A DNA stretch of 33,036 bases, taken from NCBI GenBank assembly GCA_947372155.1, contig CANBSM010000002.1, forward strand, positions 1-33,036, written 5' to 3'. Made by a program: the position numbers and the translations under genes. Source of the stretch: Burkholderiaceae bacterium. Lineage in GTDB: Bacteria > Pseudomonadota > Gammaproteobacteria > Burkholderiales > Burkholderiaceae. Under the pieces are notes generated by a model. It was not told where the DNA came from, did no database searches, and saw only the letters and a list, made by a program, of their open reading frames with translations. Shown piece by piece: positions 15,216 to 24,293 of the stretch (positions are counted from its first letter, which is position 1; each line of letters opens with the position of its first letter).

Positions 15216-17339
15216 CTATGCCTTGATTGGCAACTCCCGAATCCGCTTGCCAGTTGATGCAGCAATTGCATTTACAAGAGCTGGAGCCACTAAAGGCACC
15301 CCAACCTCACCCAAGCCACCGGGCTTCTCCTGACTCGGCACCAAATGCACCTCCACTACAGGCACTTGATTTTGTCGCAAGCTAGGGTAGTTATTGAAGT
15401 TATTCTGCTGAACTCGGCCATTCTCAATCGTGATTTCATTGCTTAAGGCAGCGCTCAAGCCATAAATCACACCACCAGTAAGCTGTGCTCTAGCTTGGTC
15501 AGGATGCACTGTAATTCCACAGTCAGATACGAAAGTAATTTTCTTAACCTTTGTATCCTTGGCCGCAGGATCCAATTCAAGTATGCAAGCAGAATAGGTG
15601 TCATAACACTCCATCTGCGCAACACCAAAACGTTTGCTACCGGGGACGTACCCAGACTTTTTCACAGCCAACTCTAGGACGGCCTTGGCACGAGGGTGTT
15701 TGCTTAAAGATGCCATCCGATAAGCAACAGGATCTTTGCCAGCAGCTTTAGCAGCCTCATCCACAAAACTCTCAATTGCAAATGCATTGAGCGCATTACT
15801 GACCGAGCGCCAATACCCCACTCGAAGTCCAGTATCCGTAATCACGTTAGTGATTTCTAGATTGGGTATTTCGTAAGTAATATTGTTAGAACCTTCAACC
15901 ATGAATGGATCAAAACCATCCTTCACAAAACCAGGAAATGCTCGTGCAGTGACCGATTGAGAAACCATTTTGGCTTTCAAGGAAGCGAGCTGACCATTGG
16001 CGCCCAAAATCCCATCTACCTTATGGACACTCATAGGGCGATAGAAGTCATGGGTAATGTCATCCTCCTTAGTCCAGAGCATCTTGACTGGCATTCCAGC
16101 TGCTTTAGAAATTTCAGCAGCCTGACGAATGAAGTCCAACTCCAGCTTACGACCAAATCCACCACCCAGAAAGGTGGTTTCAATCGTGACGTCTTCCGGC
16201 TTAACGCCGGCTGCAGCCGCAGCCACAGCCTGCCCACCCTGCTGAAACTGAATTGGTCCAATAATTCTGCATTTGCCATTAGACACATCAGCCGAACAGT
16301 TCACAGGCTCCATAGTGGAGTGGGCTAGGTATGGCAAAAAATATTGGGCACTAAGCTGCTTGCCATTAGCAACGGCAGCGTTAGGATCGCCCACCGTTTT
16401 AATCACAGCACCTTTTTTAGATAAACCGTCTTCTAAAGACTTACGAACAACAGCATTGCTGAGGTTCGCGTTGGAGCCTTCACTCCAAACAATTTTGAGT
16501 GCATCCCTACCCTTGCGCGCTGCATAAAAATCTTTAGCTAATACCGCAACACCATCCGAAATTTGCACCACTTTAATGACTCCGGACACCTTCATTGCAA
16601 CTGAAGCATCGAATGACGTAGGAGTACCTCCAATGACGGGACATTGCGCTAAAGATGCAATCGCCATTCCCGGAATCTTGACGTCGATTCCATAAACTGC
16701 TTTGCCAGCAACTTTGCTAGGTGTATCTAAGCGACGCATAGTTTCTTTGCCAATCACCATAAAATTCGCAGGTGACTTCAGTGCTGGCTTTTCTGGGAGG
16801 GCTAACTTAGAAGCATCTGCAGCTAACTCACCATAAGTAGCTGACTTGCCACTTGAATGCGTTACTTTGCCATTCATAGCCTTACAGTCAGCAACTGAAA
16901 CATTCCAACGCTGAGCTGCAGCCTGCACCAGGACGATACGAGTTGCAGCACCAGCGGTTCTTAACTTATCAAATGCTTCGCGCACTGAAGTTGAACCCCC
17001 GGTAATTTGGCCACCCAACATCGTATTGATATAAACAGGAGCAACTCCAGCAATCTCAACCCGAATCATGGAGAGAGGTAAATTTAATTCCTCGGCCAAC
17101 AAAGCTGGCAAGGAGGTATATACATCCTGACCCATCTCGGAGCGAGCACAAATGAGGGTAATTTGATTATCTGGGGTAATTTTTACCCAGGCGTTTGCTA
17201 AGGCAGGCTTTGTAGCATCCCCAACAGCGGCCTCACTTGCCAACGGTAGATGCATTCCGATCACAAAGGCACCACCAAGAGCAGCGCTGTGCTGAATAAA
17301 TTGACGACGACTGCTATTTTTTAAAGACTGAGTTTTCAT
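15216..17339 (-). CDS. molybdopterin-binding subunit of an isoquinoline 1-oxidoreductase-type hydroxylase
   Basis: Large subunit of a xanthine dehydrogenase family molybdenum hydroxylase, closest in layout to the IorB/aldehyde oxidase type. The 707-residue protein begins with a twin-arginine signal (SRRQFI at 10-15, then a hydrophobic stretch ending near ASEAA), so export in folded form is expected. The molybdenum-cofactor domain follows. FLGGGFGRKLELDFIRQAA is the typical cofactor-contact segment, and GGLGEVG near 674-680 contains the probable catalytic Glu678. AAGGGA lies before ATG 17339. It is 14 bases after the iron-sulfur subunit gene. No FAD subunit or cytochrome c gene is adjacent, so the electron acceptor is unknown, as is the substrate. 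Confidence 0.88.
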   Translation of the reverse strand: MKTQSLKNSSRRQFIQHSAALGGAFVIGMHLPLASEAAVGDATKPALANAWVKITPDNQITLICARSEMGQDVYTSLPALLAEELNLPLSMIRVEIAGVAPVYINTMLGGQITGGSTSVREAFDKLRTAGAATRIVLVQAAAQRWNVSVADCKAMNGKVTHSSGKSATYGELAADASKLALPEKPALKSPANFMVIGKETMRRLDTPSKVAGKAVYGIDVKIPGMAIASLAQCPVIGGTPTSFDASVAMKVSGVIKVVQISDGVAVLAKDFYAARKGRDALKIVWSEGSNANLSNAVVRKSLEDGLSKKGAVIKTVGDPNAAVANGKQLSAQYFLPYLAHSTMEPVNCSADVSNGKCRIIGPIQFQQGGQAVAAAAAGVKPEDVTIETTFLGGGFGRKLELDFIRQAAEISKAAGMPVKMLWTKEDDITHDFYRPMSVHKVDGILGANGQLASLKAKMVSQSVTARAFPGFVKDGFDPFMVEGSNNITYEIPNLEITNVITDTGLRVGYWRSVSNALNAFAIESFVDEAAKAAGKDPVAYRMASLSKHPRAKAVLELAVKKSGYVPGSKRFGVAQMECYDTYSACILELDPAAKDTKVKKITFVSDCGITVHPDQARAQLTGGVIYGLSAALSNEITIENGRVQQNNFNNYPSLRQNQVPVVEVHLVPSQEKPGGLGEVGVPLVAPALVNAIAASTGKRIRELPIKA

Positions 17340-17353
17340 ATGATTCTTATCCC

Positions 17354-17812
17354 TTATGCCAATTTATCTGCAGCACGTTTGACAGCTTTTTCAATACGAG
17401 AATAAGTGCCGCACCGACAAATATTTCCGCTCATAGCATTTTTAATATCGTCGCTACTAGGCTGTTTTTTCTTTGCCAATAAATCCGCCGCAGACATCAT
17501 TTGCCCGGTCTGACAATATCCACACTGAGGCACATCAAACTCGATCCAAGCATCTTGTAATGCTTTGCCAACTTTTGCAGTCAAACCCTCTAGAGTGGTA
17601 ACTGACTTACCACCTGCAGCGGACACAGGGGTGGAGCAAGAGCGTATGGCGGCACCTTCTAAGTGAACGGTACATGCCCCACATAGTCCTGCACCACAGC
17701 CATACTTTGGGCTCGTCACGTCTAAATGATCTCGTAAGACCCAGAGAATCGGTGTTTCAGGATCTCCATCGAAATTAACAGACTTACCATTGAGAGTAAA
17801 AGACACGGCCAT
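17354..17812 (-). CDS. 2Fe-2S subunit of an isoquinoline 1-oxidoreductase-type hydroxylase
   Basis: Small electron-transfer subunit of the molybdenum hydroxylase encoded next. The 152-residue protein has a ferredoxin-type cluster site (Cys39, Cys44, Cys47, Cys59) and a second alpha-helical cluster site (Cys97, Cys100, Cys132, Cys134, in CGYCQTGQ and CRCGTYSRI). This is the arrangement in IorA, CoxS and related proteins. There is no signal peptide of its own, consistent with export together with the Tat-bearing large subunit. The start has a strong AAGGGGG Shine-Dalgarno. The 118-base spacer behind the secA terminator should hold its promoter, but no clear hexamers are seen. Confidence 0.92.
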   Translation of the reverse strand: MAVSFTLNGKSVNFDGDPETPILWVLRDHLDVTSPKYGCGAGLCGACTVHLEGAAIRSCSTPVSAAGGKSVTTLEGLTAKVGKALQDAWIEFDVPQCGYCQTGQMMSAADLLAKKKQPSSDDIKNAMSGNICRCGTYSRIEKAVKRAADKLA

Positions 17813-17816
17813 AACG

Positions 17817-17823
17817 CCCCCTT
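17817..17823 (-). promoter_or_regulatory. strong Shine-Dalgarno of the 2Fe-2S subunit gene
   Basis: AAGGGGG on the minus strand lies 4 bases before ATG 17812 and fixes that start. Confidence 0.75.
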
Positions 17824-17930
17824 AGTTAGATTTAAGAATTTTAAAAATAAGACCAATATTTTTCCACTTACAAATCATGACAGATCCACAGAATCTAAGG
17901 GGAATATGATGATTAGGGATTCCACCAAGA

Positions 17931-17960
17931 AAAAATGGCTCAGATAAATCTGAGCCATTT
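17931..17960 (-). terminator. intrinsic terminator of secA
   Basis: A perfect 13-bp inverted repeat (17933-17945 with 17948-17960) is followed on the minus strand by a U-run of five or more. It starts 27 bases after the secA stop and separates secA from the molybdenum hydroxylase genes. Confidence 0.9.
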
Positions 17961-17986
17961 AAGCACTATGACGTGAGAATGATGAC

Positions 17987-20752
17987 TCAAGCCAATGCAC
18001 CACAACAATTCTTATACTTCTTGCCGCTACCGCAAGTGCAAGGGTCATTACGGCCAACCTTTGGTCCAGTTCGAGGGGCTGCTGGCTGAATATCAATAGC
18101 TGCACCACGATCGCCTGTTGACCCAGCAACCTCTTTCTCAGGATCAGCGTGTTGATACTGAACGTCCGAGAGCTTTGCCAAATCATCATTCATTGACTCA
18201 GCAGCTTGATCTAACTCGCTCGCACTACGAATCTGTACGGTCATGATGCTTTTCACAACATCATTCTTAATGATATTGAGTAATTCACCATATAACTCAA
18301 AGGCTTCACGGCGATATTCTTGCTTCGGGTCCTTCTGCGCATAGCCACGCAAATGAATGCCTTGACGTAAATGATCTAAAGCAGCTAAATGCTCGCGCCA
18401 ATGACTATCTAAGCTATATAAAAGCACTGAGCGCTCAAAACTAGCGAAAGATTCACGTCCGGAGAGCTCGACCTTCGCATCGTATGCGTCTTTGGCTGCT
18501 TCCAATACACGATCGACAATTTCTGCGTCATCTATAGTCGCCGCACCTTCAACCCAATTTCTCAAGTCAATCGCAAGGCCCCACTCGTTAGCAAGGATGT
18601 TTTCTAAACCAGTTAGATCCCACTGCTCCTCCATCGACTCCAAAGGAACATAAATAGAACAAACGGAACGCAAAACATCTTCGCGTAAATTAGCAATCAA
18701 GTCACCAATATCAACGCTCTCAAGCACTTCATTTCTAAGGCGATAAGTTTCTTTACGTTGGTCATTGGCAACGTTGTCATATTCGAGCAATTGCTTACGA
18801 ATATCAAAGTTGCGACCTTCAACCTTACGCTGCGCAGACTCAATCGAACGAGTCACCATCCCAGCTTCAATCGGCTCGCCATCTGGCATCTTGAGTCGAT
18901 CCATCACAGCACGCAAACGATCACCGGCAAAAATACGAAGAAGCGCGTCATCCAATGAAAGGTAGAAGCGGGAAGATCCTGGATCGCCCTGGCGACCAGA
19001 ACGACCTCTAAGCTGATTATCAATACGACGGCTCTCGTGGCGTTCAGTACCGATGATATGCAAACCACCAGCAGCTAACACTTGGTCATGAATGCTTTGC
19101 CACTCATCCTGCAATTGTTTAATCTTGACCGCTTTATCAGCATCGCCAAGTTCGCCATCAGCCTCAATCAAGGAGGATTGCTTGCCCACGTTGCCACCCA
19201 AAACAATATCAGTACCGCGACCCGCCATGTTTGTGGCGATGGTGATCATTTTCGGACGACCCGCCTGGGCAATAATTTCTGCTTCACGAGCATGCTGCTT
19301 CGCATTCAAGACTTGGTGCGGCAATTTTCGTTGATCCAATAAATTTGCGATCAATTCAGAGTTTTCAATCGAAGTAGTGCCCACCAACACCGGCTGGCCA
19401 CGCTCATAGCAATCCTCAATATCTTTAATAACCGCGTCGTAACGTTCGCGAGAGGACTTGTAGATCTGATCTTGCTTATCTTTTCTTTGGCTAATACGGT
19501 TTGGAGGAATCACAACTGTTTCTAAGTTGTAGATTTCTTTAAATTCATAAGCCTCTGTATCAGCAGTACCGGTCATACCAGCCAGCTTGCCGTACATACG
19601 GAAATAATTTTGGAATGTAATGGTAGCTAAAGTCTGATTCTCATTCTGAATCTGCACACCTTCTTTGGCTTCGACAGCTTGATGCAATCCATCAGACCAG
19701 CGACGACCTTGCATCAAACGACCAGTGAATTCGTCCACGATGATGACTTCACCATTCTGAACGACGTAATGTTGATCACGGTGATAAAGGGAGTGTGCAC
19801 GTAACGCTGCATACACGTGGTGCATCAAAGTAATATTTTGCGGCGCATAGAGCGAGTTACCATCATTGAGCGCGCCTAGCTGTACCAATACTGCCTCAGC
19901 CTTATCATGGCCTTGTTCGGTCAAGTAAACCTGCTGAGACTTCTCATCCACCCAGTAATCACCAGGCTTTTCAACCCCCGTGCCATCGGATTTCTCTTCG
20001 CCAATTTGACGCTCTAAATGAGATGGCAGCGCATTAATCTTAATATAGAGATCAGTGTGATCTTCAGCCTGACCAGAGATGATTAATGGAGTGCGAGCCT
20101 CATCAATCAAAATGGAGTCGACTTCGTCAACAATTGCATAAGCTAAACCACGTTGTACGCGCTGATCCAAATCCTGAACCATGTTGTCACGCAAGTAGTC
20201 AAAACCAAATTCGTTATTGGTACCGTAAGTAATATCAGCGGCATAAGCTTCTTGCTTAGCGGTGTGATCCATCTGGGATAAATTTACACCCACCTTCATG
20301 CCCAAGAAGTTATACAAAGTGGACATCCATTCGGCATCACGCTGCGCTAAATAGTCATTTACCGTAACAACATGCACACCCTTACCGGTCAATGCATTTA
20401 AATAGACTGGCAGAGTTGCTGTTAATGTTTTTCCTTCGCCCGTACCCATCTCAGCGATCTTGCCCTGATGTAAAGCCAAGCCACCTAGAATCTGCGCATC
20501 AAAGTGACGCATCTTCATGACGCGTGTGCTCGCCTCGCGGACTACTGCAAAAGCTTCTGCAGCGATGCTGTCAACAGACTCTCCAGCCGCAAGGCGCGAC
20601 TTGAACTCTGCAGTTTTCGCAGCAAGCGCAGCATCATCCAAAGATTGCAGGCTCGCTTCGAAAGCGCCGACCTTGGCAACGACTTTGCGATACTGTTTTA
20701 AGAGGCGGTCGTTGCGACTGCCGACCAGGGTTTTAAGAAGACCGATTACCAT
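17987..20752 (-). CDS. secA: protein translocase ATPase SecA
   Basis: Motor ATPase that drives unfolded preproteins through SecYEG. The 921-residue protein is full length. Walker A MGTGEGKT lies at 102-109, the [14 protein letters not shown] helicase segment begins at about 209, and [27 protein letters not shown] is the NBD2 region with the arginine finger. At the C terminus Cys905, Cys907, Cys916 and Cys917 form the zinc-binding tail (CxCGSG-x6-CC) that contacts SecB and phospholipids. ATG 20752 begins the usual N-terminal amphipathic segment. No SecM-like arrest gene lies upstream. Instead a DUF721/DciA-like gene diverges from it with a 54-base spacer. A terminator follows. Confidence 0.97.
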   Translation of the reverse strand: MVIGLLKTLVGSRNDRLLKQYRKVVAKVGAFEASLQSLDDAALAAKTAEFKSRLAAGESVDSIAAEAFAVVREASTRVMKMRHFDAQILGGLALHQGKIAEMGTGEGKTLTATLPVYLNALTGKGVHVVTVNDYLAQRDAEWMSTLYNFLGMKVGVNLSQMDHTAKQEAYAADITYGTNNEFGFDYLRDNMVQDLDQRVQRGLAYAIVDEVDSILIDEARTPLIISGQAEDHTDLYIKINALPSHLERQIGEEKSDGTGVEKPGDYWVDEKSQQVYLTEQGHDKAEAVLVQLGALNDGNSLYAPQNITLMHHVYAALRAHSLYHRDQHYVVQNGEVIIVDEFTGRLMQGRRWSDGLHQAVEAKEGVQIQNENQTLATITFQNYFRMYGKLAGMTGTADTEAYEFKEIYNLETVVIPPNRISQRKDKQDQIYKSSRERYDAVIKDIEDCYERGQPVLVGTTSIENSELIANLLDQRKLPHQVLNAKQHAREAEIIAQAGRPKMITIATNMAGRGTDIVLGGNVGKQSSLIEADGELGDADKAVKIKQLQDEWQSIHDQVLAAGGLHIIGTERHESRRIDNQLRGRSGRQGDPGSSRFYLSLDDALLRIFAGDRLRAVMDRLKMPDGEPIEAGMVTRSIESAQRKVEGRNFDIRKQLLEYDNVANDQRKETYRLRNEVLESVDIGDLIANLREDVLRSVCSIYVPLESMEEQWDLTGLENILANEWGLAIDLRNWVEGAATIDDAEIVDRVLEAAKDAYDAKVELSGRESFASFERSVLLYSLDSHWREHLAALDHLRQGIHLRGYAQKDPKQEYRREAFELYGELLNIIKNDVVKSIMTVQIRSASELDQAAESMNDDLAKLSDVQYQHADPEKEVAGSTGDRGAAIDIQPAAPRTGPKVGRNDPCTCGSGKKYKNCCGALA

Positions 20753-20806
20753 GGGATATTGAAGAAAATTAAGTCCTTGAGTTTATCACCCGTAACCCCA
20801 TTTTTT

Positions 20807-21307
20807 ATGAACTTTGCCCCTAAACCATCGCGCAAGCGCACCGCCCATGACTGGATGGATTACTTACGAGAATCTGATGGTCTTGGGGGAATTTTGGCCA
20901 AAACTGAGGATCTAGCCAAACTCAAAACCATTATTAACTCAGCCTTAACTAGGCTCGAATTAGGGCATCTGAGCTCAAAAATAGAGGCAGGATGGCGCTC
21001 CGGGTCTCAAGATGAACTGTTTTTACTGGTCAACAGCGCCAGTATCGCAACCCGCTTACAGCAAATATTACCTAGCTTAATCAATGAGTTAGAAAAATCT
21101 GGACTGTCTTGTAAGGCAGTCAAAGTACGGGTAAAACCGGCGCCACCCGCTTGGGAAGTGAAGCCTCATGTAGATGCTCGACGCGAAAGGCCAAAGGGGC
21201 TCAATGAGGTCGCCAAAAAGTCCTGGGAGTCCCTACTGGAAAAATTAGGTCCAGACTCAGGACTGCGCTCTTCTATCGAAAAATTGCTCAAAAACAAACC
21301 AAAGTAG
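20807..21307 (+). CDS. DUF721 family protein, DciA-like
   Basis: The 166-residue protein matches the DUF721 family, whose best-studied members (DciA) assist loading of the replicative helicase DnaB in bacteria without DnaC. Visible support is the conserved region at about 25-105: LAKLKTIINSALTRLELGHLSSKIEAGWRSGSQDELFLLVNSASIATRLQQILPSLINEL, read as a KH-like domain. A basic tail follows, RVKPAPPAWEVKP and the end KLLKNKPK. The frame extends back to TTG 20759, but ATG 20807 is the plausible start. Its place between lpxC and secA is where DUF721 genes are often found in proteobacteria and where enterobacteria carry secM. Helicase loading itself is inferred from the family. Confidence 0.75.
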   Translation: MNFAPKPSRKRTAHDWMDYLRESDGLGGILAKTEDLAKLKTIINSALTRLELGHLSSKIEAGWRSGSQDELFLLVNSASIATRLQQILPSLINELEKSGLSCKAVKVRVKPAPPAWEVKPHVDARRERPKGLNEVAKKSWESLLEKLGPDSGLRSSIEKLLKNKPK

Positions 21308-21328
21308 CTAAAAACCACTTCAGGTCAC

Positions 21329-22243
21329 TTAGAAAAAGAGGGGTTGACTCTCTTGAGAGTAGGCTCCAGGAGCCTTATTTTGAGCAAAGGAGCTGATTTC
21401 GTAAGCACTTGGGTCTTCCAAAAGCTTCCGTAATAGTGCGTTATTGAGGGCGTGGCCGGATTTCTCAGCAACATAAGCGCCAACAATAGGATGCCCAATG
21501 AGGTAGAGGTCACCAATTGCATCCAAAATTTTATGGCGCACAAACTCATCCTCATAACGAAGCTCTTCGTTATTCAAAATTCGATGCTCATCCAAAACAA
21601 TGGCATTGTCCAAACTACCGCCACGTGCTAGACCCATCTCACGTAATGCCTCGACTTCATGCGCAAAACCAAAAGTACGGGCGCGACCAATTTCACTACG
21701 GTAGGCTTGTTCTGCAAAATCCACCACAAAGCGTTGACCAGTTTTATCTACGGCAGGATGCTTAAAGTCAATTGTGAAATCTAACTTAAACCCAAAGAAT
21801 GGTTCTAAGCGCGCAAGTTTATCGCCCTCACGAACCTCTATTGGCTTTTTAATCACTACAAATTGACGTGGCGCATCTTGTTCTGCAATGCCAGCAGTTT
21901 CAATTAAAAATAAGAATGAAGCGGCACTACCATCCATGATGGGTACTTCTTCGCCATCAAGCTCAATCAATAAATTATCAAGCCCAAGGCCTGCACAAGC
22001 GGATAGTAGATGCTCCACAGTAGATACGCGAACGCCATCTTTTTGAATAACTGAGGCAAGCCTTGTATCACATACAGCTAAAGCGGTTGCAGGCACAACC
22101 GACTGCTCGGGCGTGTCCACTCTAACAAACTGAACCCCTGAATTTACTGGCGCAGGCTTAATTGAAATCGTCACCTTACGACCAGAGTGCAAGCCAATCC
22201 CCACGGTCTTAACCGGAGTGGCGATAGTGCGTTGCTTCATCAT
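21329..22243 (-). CDS. lpxC: UDP-3-O-acyl-N-acetylglucosamine deacetylase
   Basis: Zinc enzyme for the first committed step of lipid A synthesis. The 304-residue protein has the expected zinc ligands His78 (in TVEHLLSA), His237 and Asp241 (in [20 protein letters not shown]), and the catalytic His264 (GHALNNALL). The start MMKQRTI lines up with the MIKQRTL start of the E. coli enzyme. It lies downstream of the peroxiredoxin gene and ftsZ, the usual position at the end of the dcw cluster in Burkholderiales. It converges on the DUF721 gene with a 21-base gap and no obvious terminator. The short C-terminal tail ending in PLFF is the part in E. coli recognised by FtsH; whether it acts so here is unknown. 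Confidence 0.97.
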   Translation of the reverse strand: MMKQRTIATPVKTVGIGLHSGRKVTISIKPAPVNSGVQFVRVDTPEQSVVPATALAVCDTRLASVIQKDGVRVSTVEHLLSACAGLGLDNLLIELDGEEVPIMDGSAASFLFLIETAGIAEQDAPRQFVVIKKPIEVREGDKLARLEPFFGFKLDFTIDFKHPAVDKTGQRFVVDFAEQAYRSEIGRARTFGFAHEVEALREMGLARGGSLDNAIVLDEHRILNNEELRYEDEFVRHKILDAIGDLYLIGHPIVGAYVAEKSGHALNNALLRKLLEDPSAYEISSFAQNKAPGAYSQESQPLFF

Positions 22244-22291
22244 GTTTTGATTTCTAAATTCAGGGGGTATTCGTTATTTAAATAATTTGAA

Positions 22292-22792
22292 TTACAGCTT
22301 TTTCAAAATGGAAGCGGCATCACTAACTTCAAACTTACCAGGAGCTTCGCGATCCAATGACTTCACCACACCATCTTCAATAATCATGGCATAACGATCT
22401 GAGCGAATACCAAAACCACGGGCAGTTAGGTCCAACTCCAAACCAAGCTTTTTGGTGAACTCAGCACTGCCGTCACCCAACATGCGAATCTTTTTTCCAA
22501 CCTTTTGATCGCGCCCCCATGCGCCCATCACAAATGGGTCATTTACAGAAACACACCAAATCTCGTCGACACCTTTAGCTTTAATCGCATCATAGTGCGC
22601 AACATATCCAGGCACATGTTTTGCGGAGCACGTTGGTGTAAATGCGCCAGGTAATGCAAATAACACAATCTTTTTTCCAGCGGCTAGCTTCTCAACTTCA
22701 AAAGCATTTGGCCCTAAGGAGCAGCCTTCAGTCTCTTCATTCATAAACTCATAAAGAGTAGCGTTCGGTAATTTTTGTCCAACAGCAATCAT
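22292..22792 (-). CDS. peroxiredoxin (Prx5 type)
   Basis: Thiol peroxidase that reduces hydrogen peroxide and organic hydroperoxides. The 166-residue protein has the peroxidatic site PGAFTPTCSAKHVPGY with Cys55, and the later GRDQKVGKKIRMLGDGSAEFTKKLGLELDL segment typical of the Prx5 (AhpE/hybrid Prx-Grx) subfamily. Cys24 and a cysteine in IWCVSV are further thiols; a resolving role for either is a guess. No glutaredoxin domain is fused. GGAG lies 5 bases before ATG 22792. A peroxiredoxin between ftsZ and lpxC is common in Burkholderiales. Confidence 0.92.
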   Translation of the reverse strand: MIAVGQKLPNATLYEFMNEETEGCSLGPNAFEVEKLAAGKKIVLFALPGAFTPTCSAKHVPGYVAHYDAIKAKGVDEIWCVSVNDPFVMGAWGRDQKVGKKIRMLGDGSAEFTKKLGLELDLTARGFGIRSDRYAMIIEDGVVKSLDREAPGKFEVSDAASILKKL

Positions 22793-22822
22793 GTCATCTC
22801 CAATAAATAATTGTTAGTAAGC

Positions 22823-22873
22823 ATGCCAACGCAAGCGCGGGATTCGTCGTCCGGAGGGGCGCCGCGCTGGCAT
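22823..22873. repeat. GC-rich imperfect inverted repeat after ftsZ
   Basis: Arms at 22823-22832 and 22864-22873 pair at 9 of 10 positions around a GC-rich 31-base interior that can pair further (GCGC on each side). It fills most of the ftsZ-peroxiredoxin spacer and is much richer in GC than its surroundings. No U-run follows on either strand, so it is not a standard intrinsic terminator. It may weaken readthrough from ftsZ, protect the mRNA end, or be a small dispersed repeat. Confidence 0.6.
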
Positions 22874-22904
22874 TTCGCAATTACCTATTGTATTAAGCAG
22901 TCAA

Positions 22905-24245
22905 TTAATCTGCTTGTTTACGTAAAAAGGCTGGAATTTCATAGTAATCAGCCCCTTTATCCAACATGGATTTAGCTTGAGGAGAGCTATCTGCACCTAG
23001 TGTAGGCGCAGGAGTCGCTTCACGAGAGCTACGAAAAACCCGTGGCAAGTCATATTGGCTGTAGTCAATGCCACTACTTGCCGGTTGAGCTGTCATTGCT
23101 GGAGCACTACCTGTTCCAGTGAGGGCTAAACCTGCGCTAGTACTCAAAGCAGAATCCACGCTTACCTTGCTCATTGCTGCTGATGCGCTAGCAGGGGCAA
23201 AGCTATTGAGGTCTGCCATTGTTGGCATTGCATCATGAGTTCCAGTAGCCTGCCTCCAAACTACTTCAGGCTGGTTGTTTTTACGAGCTTGAGGGTTATT
23301 CAAACCAGTAGCAACTACAGTCACACGTAAGGCGTCGCCTAGGCTCTCGTCATAAACAGTACCAAAGATTACGGTTGCATCATCAGCGGCATAACCACGT
23401 ATCGCAGCCATCACTTCGCGAGTTTCAGATAACTTCAATGAACGGCTAGCAGTAATGTTTACCAACACGCCACGTGCACCTGACAGATCAACACCTTCAA
23501 GCAATGGAGATGCCACTGCAGCTTCAGCAGCTAAGCGTGCACGATCCATACCAGAAACAGTTGCTGTTCCCATCATGGCTTTACCCTGCTCACCCATGAC
23601 TGTTTTAACGTCTTCAAAGTCAACGTTGATCAAACCCTGAACATTGATGATTTCTGCAATGCCAGAAACTGCGTTGTGCAATACATCGTCAGCACATGCA
23701 AATGCCTTATCGAACTCAGCATCTTCACCCATCACTTCAAAGAGTTTTTCATTAAGTACAACAATCAATGAATCTACATATGACTCGAGCTCTGCAGCAC
23801 CATTCTCAGCAACCTTCAAGCGCTTCACACCCTCAAAGTCAAACGGCTTACTAATGACACCAACAGTCAAGATGCCCATTTCTTTAGCTACTTGAGCCAC
23901 GATTGGAGCCGCACCAGTTCCTGTACCGCCACCCATACCAGCAGTAATGAACACCATATGTGCGCCTTGCAGTGAATCTGCAATGCGAGCACGCGCTTCT
24001 TCAGCAGAAGCTGCACCGATTTCTGGTTTAGCGCCAGCGCCTAATCCGCTAGAACCCAGTTGCAAATTCACAGATGCCTCAGAACGCTGTAAAGCGCCAG
24101 CATCGGTGTTCATGCAAATAAACTCTACGCCGTTAACACCGCGACGGATCATATGCTGGACAGCATTACCACCAGCGCCACCGACTCCAACCACTTTAAT
24201 AATGGTCTTGCCAGCTGTTTCTTGATCTAACATTTCAAATTCCAT
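22905..24245 (-). CDS. ftsZ: cell division GTPase FtsZ
   Basis: Tubulin-like GTPase that polymerises into the Z ring at midcell. The 446-residue protein has the tubulin signature GGGTGTG at 105-111, the VGGAGGNAV start of the Rossmann domain, and the T7 synergy region NVDFEDVKTVM. A flexible linker of about 100 residues rich in Ala, Ser and Pro leads to the conserved C-terminal peptide DYYEIPAFLRKQAD, which binds FtsA and other partners. AGGAGGG directly before ATG 24245 fixes the start. The linker makes it longer than E. coli FtsZ (383 residues). It is the last gene of the dcw run and the one with the best Shine-Dalgarno, consistent with high expression. Confidence 0.98.
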   Translation of the reverse strand: MEFEMLDQETAGKTIIKVVGVGGAGGNAVQHMIRRGVNGVEFICMNTDAGALQRSEASVNLQLGSSGLGAGAKPEIGAASAEEARARIADSLQGAHMVFITAGMGGGTGTGAAPIVAQVAKEMGILTVGVISKPFDFEGVKRLKVAENGAAELESYVDSLIVVLNEKLFEVMGEDAEFDKAFACADDVLHNAVSGIAEIINVQGLINVDFEDVKTVMGEQGKAMMGTATVSGMDRARLAAEAAVASPLLEGVDLSGARGVLVNITASRSLKLSETREVMAAIRGYAADDATVIFGTVYDESLGDALRVTVVATGLNNPQARKNNQPEVVWRQATGTHDAMPTMADLNSFAPASASAAMSKVSVDSALSTSAGLALTGTGSAPAMTAQPASSGIDYSQYDLPRVFRSSREATPAPTLGADSSPQAKSMLDKGADYYEIPAFLRKQAD

Positions 24246-24248
24246 ATA

Positions 24249-24255
24249 CCCTCCT
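24249..24255 (-). promoter_or_regulatory. strong Shine-Dalgarno of ftsZ
   Basis: AGGAGGG on the minus strand ends 3 bases before ATG 24245. It is the strongest ribosome binding site seen in the division cluster and lies in the 48-base ftsA-ftsZ gap. Confidence 0.8.
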
Positions 24256-24293
24256 AGGTAAAAACGTACTACATTGACGACGACGAAAAAAAC

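Noticed and set aside
15957..16328. 123-codon open frame on the plus strand
   Set aside because: Antisense to the molybdenum hydroxylase large subunit; no family resemblance or ribosome binding site.
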